From Cinclus cinclus (Eukaryota > Chordata > Aves > Passeriformes > Cinclidae): a stretch of DNA of 64,000 nucleotides. Position 1 is the first letter of the stretch. Each line of letters begins with the position of its first letter. The position numbers and the translations under genes were made by a program. The stretch is taken from NCBI RefSeq assembly GCF_963662255.1, contig NC_085047.1:90888259-90952258 (forward strand), read 5' to 3'. The notes under the pieces are model-generated. The model saw only the letters and a program-made list of their open reading frames with translations, ran no database searches and was not told where the DNA came from. Shown here in pieces: positions 24,001 through 36,000 of the stretch.

Positions 24001-27000
24001 GACCCTAACTTCAAAGGCTTTTCAGGTGCAGGTGAAAAATTGTTTTCTTCACAAAATTCTAAAACAGATCAGAAAGCAAACACTTCTGCTGACCTTGGTG
24101 AGAAGGATGATGATGTGTATAAGACAGAGGACAGTGATGATATCCATTTTGAACCTATAGTTCAGATGCCTGAAAAAGTAGAACCATTTACAGGAGAAGA
24201 AGATGAGAAAGTGTTATACTCCCAGAGAGTAAAGCTGTTCAGGTTTGATCCAGAAACAAGCCAGTGGAAAGAACGTGGGGTGGGCAATCTGAAGATTCTT
24301 AAAAATGAAGTTAATGGCAAAGTAAGAATATTGATGCGGCGTGAGCAGGTACTGAAGGTGTGTGCGAATCACTGGATAACGACAACAATGAACTTGAAAC
24401 AGCTGTCTGGCTCAGACAAAGCCTGGATGTGGATGGCCAATGACTTTTCTGATGGTGATGCAAAGTTGGAACACCTGGCAGCAAAATTCAAAACACCAGA
24501 GCAGGCTGAGGAGTTCAAACAGAAGTTTGAGGAATGCCAGAGGCTACTACTAGATATACCATTGCAGACACCCCATAAACTTGTTGATACAGGTAGGACA
24601 GCTCAGCTTATACAGAGAGCAGAAGAAATGAAGTGTGACTTAAAAGATCTCAAAACTTTTCTGACAGATGACAAAACTAAACTGTCAGAAGAGGAAAATG
24701 TGAGCTCTGTTTGTACCAGCAGTACTTCTGATTTGGTTATAAAGCCACATGCTGAAAGTACAGGCCCTACTCTGGAGTGGGATAACTATGACTTGCGTGA
24801 AGAAGCACTGGATGATAGTGTAAGTAGTTCTGTATACGCATCACCTCTTGCAAGTAGCCCTGTAAGGAAAAATCTGTTTAGGTTTGGAGAGTCTACCACT
24901 GGTTTTAGTTTTAGCTTTAAGTCTGCTTTGAGTCCATCCAAATCTCCTGCCAAACAGAATCAGAGTAGAACATCAGTGGGCACAGATGAAGATTCTGATG
25001 TTACTCAAGAAGAGGAAAGAGATGGACAGTACTTTGAACCTGTGGTACCTCTGCCCGATCTTGTGGAAGTGACCAGTGGTGAGGAAAATGAGCAAGTTGT
25101 CTTCAGTCACAGAGCCAAACTCTACAGATATGACAAAGATGCAAATCAGTGGAAAGAGAGAGGGATTGGGGATATCAAGATATTGCAGAACTATGACAAC
25201 AAACAAGTTCGTATAGTAATGAGAAGGGACCAGGTACTAAAACTGTGTGCCAATCACAGGATAACACCAGATATGAATATTCAACAAATGAAAGGATCTG
25301 ATAGAGCCTGGGTATGGACTGCATGTGACTTTGCAGATGGGGAAAGAAAAGTAGAACTTCTGGCTGTGCGATTCAAGCTGCAAGATGTTGCAGACTCATT
25401 TAAGCAAATCTTTGATGAAGCAAAGCATGCCCAGGAGAGGGAGACACTGATAACACCTCTTTCTTCTCGTGCCAATACACCAAAGGAATCTCCATGTGGT
25501 AAAAATGCTGTAGCTGTGCTAGAAGAAACAACCAGAGAAAGAACTGATGTCAGCCATGGTGATGATACTTCTGATGGAACTGTAGAGGCTGCAGAGGTGT
25601 CAAATACTTCTGAAACACCAACAAAAACAGTGGTTTCTCCTCCAAAGTTTGTATTTGGATCTGAATCTGTCAAGAGCATTTTCAGTAATGAAAAGTCAAA
25701 GACGTTCACATTTGGAAATACTTCAGCCACTGGTTCTCTCTTTGGCTTCAGTTTTAATCCCCCAAGAAGGAGTGAAGGCCATATTCCAGCATCCCAGAAC
25801 ACAGCAAAGAAAGAACTGGAAGTCTCTGAACCACCGAAAGTCTCAAATGCTACTCCGAAGCCGGTAGACAACTTGCCTGCTTCAACACAAGATGGACCCT
25901 CTAACTTCTCATTTAAAATTCTGGAAAAAGGTGAGTGTCAGTTTTGCTAGTAATTTATTCAAGTATGTAACTTAGTAAGTGGTCAGCTCTGTGCTACTCA
26001 TTATTACTTATTCTGTTGAGAGTAGGTAGTTTCTTTCAGTTTTGATGTAGGTATTCACATGTTCTCCAGAGTTTCAACTAAAGAGAATTTTAAGTCATAA
26101 TTATTGTCAAATAAAAATGACAATGTATGATGCAGGATGGAAATCTATTTACTGAGAACAGGGTTTTCAGGTAGAGAGCTTAAACTCTGAAGTGCTGCAT
26201 CTGAATCTTGGATTTAAATGCTCAAACAGTTTGTGGATTTGCTTATGGGGCTTAAATAGGTAGTTGATGTTGTATGTACCTGGGCCTTTGCTCTAAGTGG
26301 CAAAGTGTGAGAACAGCAGATGTATGCTTCAGCTGAAATTTGCATTATCCCCATAGTTAAGTAGATGGGTATTGTGGAACTAGTCTGTACTTCTGTTTCA
26401 CTCATTAAATACTGGCCTCTGCAATTTTGGTTGTGTAGCTTAACATCAGATGTTAGCCTTAGCCTGAAAAGAGATTGTGATGGCATACTCAATTGTATGG
26501 TTTCTGTCATAGTCTGAGGAAGATGCACGGGCAGAAGCTGTGGCTGTGACAGGGCCACTGTCATGTGCTGAAGTGTCTTTGTGAGAAGGATGGGATGTCT
26601 CAGAATTACGAACACATCCTGTCTATTAGCTAGAGAGCAGTGAAGTGGCATGGCAGAAGATGATAGCTGCAGTCCCTTCACATGGGTTGGATAAGTTTGT
26701 GTAGAATTAACAGATGAAATTTCCTGGTGTGAAATATGTCTATGGAGTAGTTGCAGAACATAGAGAAGTCTGTTCTATCTTTTTAAAGTTCCAGGTAAAC
26801 ACTTATATGCCAACAATTTATTTTTTAGGATTTAATTTTAGCCTCTTTAAATCTAATCCCATGGCCTTTTGGACAAGCACATCTTCCTTGCAACCTGATA
26901 GTAAAGGTATTTACATACTGCACTGAATGTGTGATAAAAACACTATCAGGCATGGACAATAACCCAGCTGTGTCAAAGCAGTTGGCTCAGTAATCCGTAT

Positions 27001-30000
27001 AATTAACATGCATGCTGAAGGAGAGTACTTGAAATTGTGTGTCTGACTACTGTGTTTGTCCTGTTAAAGAATGTCGCTAGCCCTTAGTATGTTTACATGA
27101 GCCAGCACAATGGATTTGCCTTGTTTAAGCTTTTGGTTTCTGTTTGCCTTATTTTTTGAGGATATGTGCCGTGCACTTCTTCTGTCACAGTTTTCCTACA
27201 TGTGCGCACTGGATCTCTTAAATTCCTTTTTTTTTCCTAGAGAAATTACATTATTTTCAGAGACTGTCTTTTGTGGTGCCTGACGTGGTTTTACTCTGTC
27301 AATGAAATTTGCCTGAAGATCTTGAGACAGCTTATCTATTGAGACAGCTGGAATGTTATTTAGCCTTTGTGGAAATGTTCTCTTCAGTTTCCTGATTATC
27401 AGTGTTAATTGCTGCACTTCTAAAAATACAGTGCACAGAAGTGAGAGCACCTTCATGTATAATCTGAAGTCCACTGGAGCTGGTTAGAAAACTTCTGGCA
27501 ATTTGTAAACAGTTTGTTTGCATTCAGACCATGTAAAGAAAACTGCTACAGCTTATAGTTTGGTTCTGTTGCTACTAGTGCTGCTTACAAGTATGCTTGC
27601 TGTAAGCATGCTCAACTTACACAGTTTTAAAAGTATTTTAATTTTAAATAGCCAATTTGTAGTTTGCGTGAGACAGTCTTCCAATATTAGTGTCTTTAAT
27701 TGTTCAGAAGTGTCAAAATGTCACTGTTCTTGACAAAAAAGCTGATTGTACTTGAACACTGAATTCCTGTATACATAACCTAAAGTCACTTGCTCTGTGT
27801 TTTCAAGCATCCCTGCGGATGGAGTTTATTAACAATTCAGTTCTATTTTCATAATACAGTGTCCATAATGTGGAGTGATTAATCACTCTGTGCTAATGCA
27901 CACATGCAAGAACCTTTCCTACCACCAGTTGATGGTGGTTTTATATTGGGGGCATAGGGCAGGGGGGGTTGTATTTAAAGATACAAAATAAGCCTTTCTG
28001 GTACTTATGACTGTTCTTCACTTCTACTTTTCCAATAATTAGGTTATGATTATAGTGATTTGTTTACCATTAATATTTGTCTTCAGTGTAACTTTTTAGT
28101 CTTTGAGCTCTGACTTAATAGTGAAGGATTTTGAGAAGTCCTTTCTAAATTAATTTTTCAAGCCTATCCAATACAAATATAATACGAAGTTTTCTCATGG
28201 GGAACTTCTTTTGGGAATTGGCTTCTGAGTTGTACTGGAACAGCATTCAAAAGAAATTTAACCTCATAGTAGATCTGCACCTCCATTCATTTATGTTTTT
28301 CTCAGGTCCGGTCATAAACTTCTTATAAGTTCTTGTTCTGGTTTTGGCTGGGATGAAGTTAATTTTTTTTTTCAGTAGCTGGTACAGTGCTGGATTTTGG
28401 ATTCAGTGTGAGAACAATGCTGATTACACTGATGTTTTGGTTGCTGCTAAGCAGTGCTTACTGTAAGTCAAGGCTGCACTTTTTGTTTGTTCATTTGTGT
28501 TTGGGTTTTTATTTTGTTTGTTTTGTTTTGGTTTTTTTTGGTCTCATGCTGTGCCGTTGAAGAGGTATACAAATAAAAGCTAGGAGGGAGCTTTGCTGGG
28601 ACAGGTGTCTCAAAGTGGCCGAACGGATATTCCATACCATAGAATATCCTGCCCAGTTTATAAACTGTGGTAGAGTTACCTCTTTATAAATACATTCTGG
28701 AAGAGGGACCAATAGGAGTGTGGGAATGGAGTCGGGCATTGGTCAGTAGGTGATGAACAGCTATATTGTGCATCACTTACTTCCCCTAGTTTTATTTTTA
28801 CCTTTTAATATTGTTATTTGTTATATGTCACTTCTGTTTCAATTACTAAAGTGTTAATCTCCACCTGCAAATTTTCCATGTGCTTCTCCTCCCTGTTCCA
28901 CCAGCTTACAGCATGTGAGCCAGCAGTTCTGTGGTGGGTAATTGCTAGTGGGACTTAAACTTGTGAAGTACTGGTGTGGTTTGACTCATGTCAATTGCAG
29001 GCTATGGTACCTGTTACATGCATTAGGGTTTTAACTGGTGCTTTCCTCTTATATTCAAAAGCTCATTGATCAATGCATGAGAGGAAATAGCAGTATTGTG
29101 ACTAGCCAGAGAGATTTAGGCCTACCTAAACGTCAGTTCAAACAAAACTGAAAATACATTACAGCATTGAACTGTTCTGCTTGATGTTGTCCTGAATTTT
29201 GTTTCTTCTGTGTACAAACAATGTTCTGTGTGGATTGTTCGCTCAGAGTAGAAAGTTCTATTATCATAAAACCAAGTCTTTTCAGAATACATTGTATGTA
29301 TGCGTGGCTTTTTGTTTCATGGCTGCCTGTGAAGATATGTTTGAGGTGTTTGCAACAGTAATCTCTGTTGTTGAAGTATTTTATAATTTTGAGTAGATGT
29401 TTGGAACACTAGAATATTATTCCAGTGCTTGATAGATCAGTTCCATGGGGAAATTTACCTACTGGCTAATCTGAAGTGACATTAAATGTATTTCTCTTAT
29501 TCAGCTATTTTGCCCAAAGGGTACTGCATGATAACTCGTTTAAAATGCTGTCAAACCTGATGAGCAATGAGGGTGATAAAACGCTGGAGCAGTGTATTTG
29601 TTGCTGCGGCTTCCAGTTAGATTTCTACTGCTCAAATTAAAGGAAGCACGTGCTTTTACTGTCTACCTGACTGATTTGAAATAAGTGTTTTGTTACATTT
29701 CAAGGTAGGTTTTTGAAAATTTTCTTATCCTAAGGAAAGCTGTTTTATTTGGTGTGGGACTAAATGCTCCACATTTAAATGTCACGTTCAAACTTAGTCC
29801 AATTAAGACACTTGCTTAACTAACTGGAAAAAATAAAACACATGGTAATATGCAGGATATCTGCATATCTTCTTAACACACTTTTAGATGTACTTCTAAT
29901 CCTTAAATCAGCTAGGGTGAGTGAGTTTTTTGGCTAAGATTCTGGGGAGATGTATGAAAACATCTTTATCCTGTAGTCGTGATATGAACTTAGAAATTTG

Positions 30001-33000
30001 CTGCTCAAGAATTTTATCCTACACCTACTTTCTGCAGGCTTAGAGGATGCAGAGATCTAAGAATCTGAACAAAAATAATTCCTCTACAAGAATGTGTTGG
30101 TTATGGGTTTGAGTTACTTTGTAGCTCTAATGAATAAATGCCTGAAATTAGCAACTTGTAAGCAAAGGTGGGGCAAAGACTGCAGAGGTAATACATTGAA
30201 AAAAATATGCAAGTTTGAATCAGTACTTGGGATTTTGCTGTTATTTTATACTGCTCTTAATCTACTGGATGATTAAGTAAAAAGTAATGAGAACTGCTTT
30301 TAAAAAGCAGACTTTAGTGTGTTAGTTGTGTCAGAGGATCATAGGACATGTCTGTAAACATCTCTGTCCTTTTTTCTTCTTGCAGTAAGTTAAATTGTAT
30401 TATCAGAAAAATCAGTGTCTTAACGGAGCTGGGTACTAGTTTGGTTTCTAGTTGGATATTTAGGTTTCCTCTGATTACAGTATGCCACAGATTTCCAAAA
30501 ATTTTTTTTAATGAAAAGCACAGCAAGCTTTTGAGACCACCCTTCAGGTTCTAATGAACTTAAATCTGGAAGACAGATAATAGCTTGTTAGCAAATAGGC
30601 TGAGGTACTAAAGCAATCCTTTTGTTCTTAGAAACAGTTGTTGTGGCTATTGATCTGCTTATGGGGTAATTCTTAGAAAAGAGTTCACAAATTTATTTCT
30701 TACACCTTTATCCCCAAACTCCCCTTCTCAAAACACTTTAACCTAAACAAGCAGAACCCCAACCAAACCATACCTGATGTTTGCATTGCTGTATCCTCCC
30801 TCTTTGATTCCATTCTCTCATAATAAACTCACATATTTATTTCCAAAGCTGTCTTGCAGCCATGTGTTCTATCTGCAGCTTGCTCTAGGCTTTACTTTCA
30901 GCTTTAACCTTTGCACTTATCATGTGCTGTTCTCAATACTGGTGGAAGGAATAATTTAATGTTGAAGGCAGGAAGACAAAAAGCTAAATAATAAAACTCA
31001 TGGTGGTATTTCCTTACTGCAAAAGGCATAAATAGGTGGAAAGCAATACTTTTGTTGTTGTTTGATAGTGGACCTAAGAATTTAGTTTTGTAACAAAGTT
31101 TCAGCAACAGCTGTTATGGTAAATTGAGATTACTTCTGGGATAGCTGAGCTTTCTTATTAGCTAATCTGAAGTTAGTTCTATTCAGTAGCTTGGACAAGT
31201 TGTTGTATACAGCTTCACTTCTTTGAGGCTTGAAGTTAGTTTGTTTGTGCTGGTTTTGTTGCTGTTCTGCTTTAATCAGCATTTAGAAGAGGACATGCAC
31301 GGAAGTTTTCTCCTTGAGAACTTATGCTGTGAGTTGATGGGATCAGTTGGAGGCAGCTTTGGTTGTTAACAGCCTGGGAAACCAATTGGAGAATTTGGTC
31401 CGCCTCCGTAAATCACATTTTGGGGTGAGCAAACTCCGGGAAAGGTCCCTTTTTTCTTCTGGCAGGAGTGCAGGTGACAGGGCCCGGGCCTGGCAGGGGC
31501 AGGACCAGGCCCCCCTGCCTGGGAAGCAGGCATGTCCCAGCAGGAGGAGGGGCAGCTGTCGCACAGGGTGCTGCTGCTGAGCCCAGGGAGGCTGACTGAG
31601 ACCCCAGCCATCCCCCTTGCCCTTTCCAGCATGTCCTGAGATCCTGGCACAGCTCCAGCATGGCCTGCCTGCAGCTTCTGCATCTTCCCTGTGAGATTTT
31701 AACCCTTCTAATGCTCAGATAAGACTTGCAGGCCTTCAATCTTCCTTTGAGTGAGAGGAAAAAAAAGCAGAGGATACACGGAAGTCGGTGAAGCAGGAGA
31801 CAGATCCTAGATGGAAGGAAATTGAGGAGACGCTGTGAATTTTGGGCTGCAAATCCTTTTGTAAGCTGTAGGAATGAACTGGACTACACTAAAGACTCCT
31901 ATAAACCATGAAGAAAGATGTGGGGGGTTGGAGTGTTCAACTTGTAAATTTTGAGCAAAAGCACCTGTGTTGAGGACCCTTTGCCCTGAGGGAAGAAGGG
32001 GATCTTTGTTCTTGGGGATGAAGCATAAGCAGAGAGAAGGAGATGAAGAAAACCTTTGCTTTTGAACAGTTTATTTTTAGAAGTTAATACCTCATGAATT
32101 TAACATGGTCCATAAGCACAGTGTCTAGGCAGGCTGTGAAGATGAGGCGTTTACACGATTGCTGATTCCTGGGCAGCTGTTACTTGTGCGAAGTGAAGCC
32201 ATGAGAGAACTCTTTTTTTTTTTTTTTTTTCTTCTTGTAGAGAAGTCCCTATAGCCTAACAAGGGGGAGACTCCTCTCCCTAAAATGAACTGAAAAAGAT
32301 TAAGTTAGTAACTGACTGAAGTGTTTCTGTATGTTCTTCTGAAGAAAGAGAAGAAGGGGTGGGAGAAGAGAGGAGGGAGGTCTGAAGGTTTTATTCAGAA
32401 TTTATAATTTCTTTATATTGTTAATAAAGTTTTCTTTATACCCTTTAAGTTTTAGGCCTGCCTTGCTTTTGCTCCTAATCTTATCTCACAGCAGAAAATG
32501 AGTATATTAAAATCAGAAAATCTAAACCCCTGCATTAAATTGGTATTTCCACCCAGTTGTAAACTGAAACCAAGATATTTGTTTACCTCTGTTTGACAGC
32601 TCTGTCACTCTTCTCCCTAGCTGTCTCTTATTTGATGTGAGGACTTAATTAATCCTTCTAATAATATAAAGGTGCAGCCATGTTTTGTTTTAATGCTTGA
32701 ATTCCAAAAGCAGTAGAGCAGCGTGTAAGTTTTGCTGTTCACATCCTGTAAATTTGATTTTTGTTTCTGGTCTATCGTAGGCCCTTGGAATTTAGTTCTG
32801 TAATAATGTGAGGTTAATGTTATTTTTCTGTTCTACAATTACTCAGTTTTAATGGTTTGTTTAATTTTTGTAAAAAAGCTGAGAAGACCACAGTGCCAGA
32901 GGATGATGTTCCATCTGATGAGGTTGAAATAGTTTACGAGTTAACACCTACCCCTGAACAGAGAGCCCTTGCTGACTTCCTCAAGCTCCCTTCAACATTC

Positions 33001-36000
33001 TTCTGTTACAAGAATAAGCCTGGATATGTGAGTGACGAGGATGATGGTAAGGAATGCAGAAATTTGTTTGTACCCTATTTTTGAGGGAGAGGTGTGTAAT
33101 ACACTGCACTGGTGCAGCCCCACCTTGAATGCTATGTGCAGTTTTGGGTGCCTCTGTGTAAGAAGAACATAAAACTGTTGGAGGGTGACCAAAGTGAACA
33201 GCCTTGAGTGCCAGACTCAGGAGGAGTGGCTGAGGTCACTTGGTTTGCTCAGCTGGGAGAAGACAAGGCTGAGGGATGACCTCATCACAGTCCAAAACTT
33301 CTACAAGGGCATCAGCAGAGGAGGTACTGATCTCTTCTCTGTGCTGTGCAACTATAGGACAAAAGGAAGTGGAATAAAGCTGTTGGGGAAGTTCATATTA
33401 GGAAAAGACTCTTCTCTGAGAGGGTGGTCAGGCCCTGGAACAGGCTCCCCAGGACAGTAGCTAGAGCAACATCTGGGTGATGCACTTAGTCATATGACCG
33501 GGTTTTAGATAGTCTTGCAAGGAGCAGGGAGCTACAGTTGGTCCCTTCCAATTTGAGGTACTCAATTAACACTGTTAGAACCATTAGGCACTGAAATATT
33601 TTTGTTTGGGCTAACGGCAAGTAATCCTGTCCATGCCCGTATGGCCAAACTTTTACACTCCAGTCTTCAAAACAGGATAGTATGGCAGAGGCCCAGGAAT
33701 GACTAAAGGGTATTTGTTTGGTGTATTATGGGTGTTGACATCTTTACCAAAGGCGGTTGGTTAGGTAAGAGGTATTTAGCAAGAGACATACTTTAAATAT
33801 TTTGAGACAAATGCAAAGCATTTTTAATAAAAAACAATCTCAGGTTCCCTAAATGCTATATTAATGAGTTATTTTTCTTCAAAAGCAAATTCCTAATACT
33901 GTTAGTGAAGCTATATCAAACCTTACTGCATATAACTAAGGCAGCAAATAGTTTAACTGCAAGTTCTGAAACATCGTATTCAACAGAAAATCGGAGAAGA
34001 CAAGCCCCCTCCCACCTGAGGTTGCAAGTTTTTATGTAAAACATCTTCAGTCTTTTTTCCCAAACATGTTTAGTGGTAGTCAAAATCGCTCAGTAAGAAA
34101 TGTGTTTACTGAGAACAAAACCTGTGCCGCATACCTGTAGCAATTGAGGCTGAGAAAAAGTGTTAACAGCACTCTGGAGCATGTGTAAGCAGACCTAGAA
34201 GTGAAATCTTACTTGTTGACTTGTGTAACTCTTACAAGCAGAAGTTACCTATGCTTTCTAGCCTTGTGAGTTAGAAGGACTCAGCAGGCTTTTCTGACCT
34301 AGAGTGAGCCTGAGAACTTACTCTTGTTTCCTGTGTTTAAGATGAAGACTATGAAACAGCAGTTAAGAAACTTAATGGAAGACTCTATCACAGTGATTCA
34401 GAAAAGAAAAAGAAAGGTCAAGGTCCTGTAAAAGGTATGTCTTAAGAAATTTTAATTGTTGTGCTTCATGTAACATGAACTTTGAATCTGAAGGTCATGT
34501 GGGCAGAGGTTAATTTATGTTTCCTGGGATGTTTTTTAGAAGCAGAAATGCTGGGTGCAGAAAATCTGCATCTCAGAGTTAAGCTTGGTATGTAAACTGT
34601 TAGCTAGCAGTAAAGGGGTACCTGAGGGAGAAATGTACATTCCAGGTGATTTCTAAACAAGAGCATTAAGGTCTCTTCCTATCTAGAGCTTCTTCTGAAT
34701 ATGAAAAATTCAGCATGGAATGATACTGCTCAAGAGATAGTTGTCTACATCTTTCAATACTTGCTACTTCTGCAGTTCCTCAGTTGAAGCTTGTGAATTA
34801 ATGTTCAGTCTAAGAAAAAAAATCTATACTAAAAATGCAGGTGTAGATGACTTGCTTATGTGTGTGTTTCAGACTTCAGCGTTGCGTAACTTGAAGTCTG
34901 GGTAGGTACTTCTAGAAGTAAAGTTTAGGGTTTTTTTGAGGGTATGTGCTAGAAAGATTGAGCCATCTGAAATATGAGGAGATAAGGAAGTTAGTAGTGG
35001 CAGCTGCATGATGAAACTCTTCATCATTGCATGGAAATTCCCTGATTGCAGTGAAACCCACAGATGATGTATTTTCAATTCTAGTCAACCTAGGTTAGGT
35101 TACTTAGTCTTCACTTCTGCTATTTAAACAGTAATGTTGTCTGAGAAACTAATGAAGTGTCTTCAAGTTGATCTGGCTATTACAAGGTTAATTTGTAATG
35201 TTGAGGCTAAAAATTATTTCGGTTTTTAGCTGCCTTCACAGCTATTTTCCATTAATTCTTTACATCAGGCCTTACAGGAAAAAGTGAATTCAACAATGAA
35301 AGACAGTGTGCTGCTACTTGGGAAAAGAAATCAGCTCCTGAGGGGAAGGATGAAACAAAAGCTCTGCAGGTTCCTGTTACATCTGTTTGTGGTGTCAGTA
35401 CTGATACTGAAGGCAACAGTCTAGAAGACGTAAAGTCAGAAGCTAAAATTCAAGAAAAGAAAGTAAGAGCTGGTTTTTTACTGAACTTGTTATTAAATTT
35501 GTACAATTACGTCATATGTGTGTGAGAGAGTACAGTTTTAGAATAAAACATCCAGTGGGGAAAATTTTTTGAGTTTTTTGGTTAGCTGTACCTCCAATAT
35601 CTGCCAACGTAGATCTGATTTCAGGGAATAATGGTATTTTTTTGAAAATAGACTACTTCAAAGATATTTCAGTCTCTTGTCAAGTTAACATCCTTACGTG
35701 TTAATTATAATGAAAAATTTCAGAAAGCTGACAACTTTTCCTGTTATTGTTTATTTTTCTGTAAGGACTGTTCTTAGACTTCTGGGGAGGAGGTTTGAAT
35801 CCTAAGGTCTTCTAACTTATTTATCTATTATGTTACTTTTCTGATTAATTGCAGGAGAATGAAGTTGCAAGCTCAAGTGACGTAGTCTGTACCAGTAAGG
35901 AAGAAACACCTGCTCCATTAAAAGATGAGGTGACAGTATGTGTCCAGTCAGGTACCAGCAATGAAGGATCACATTCCACCACAGAAACTGTGCAAGTATC

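Noticed and set aside
25281..25871. 196-codon antisense frame inside RANBP2 exon 20
   Set aside because: Mirror of the coding exon; the sense strand encodes conserved RanBD3 and FG sequence.
28337..32545. A full provirus between the two LTR-like segments in intron 20
   Set aside because: The segments are of different type and the 2.4 kb between them shows no retroviral gene signatures.
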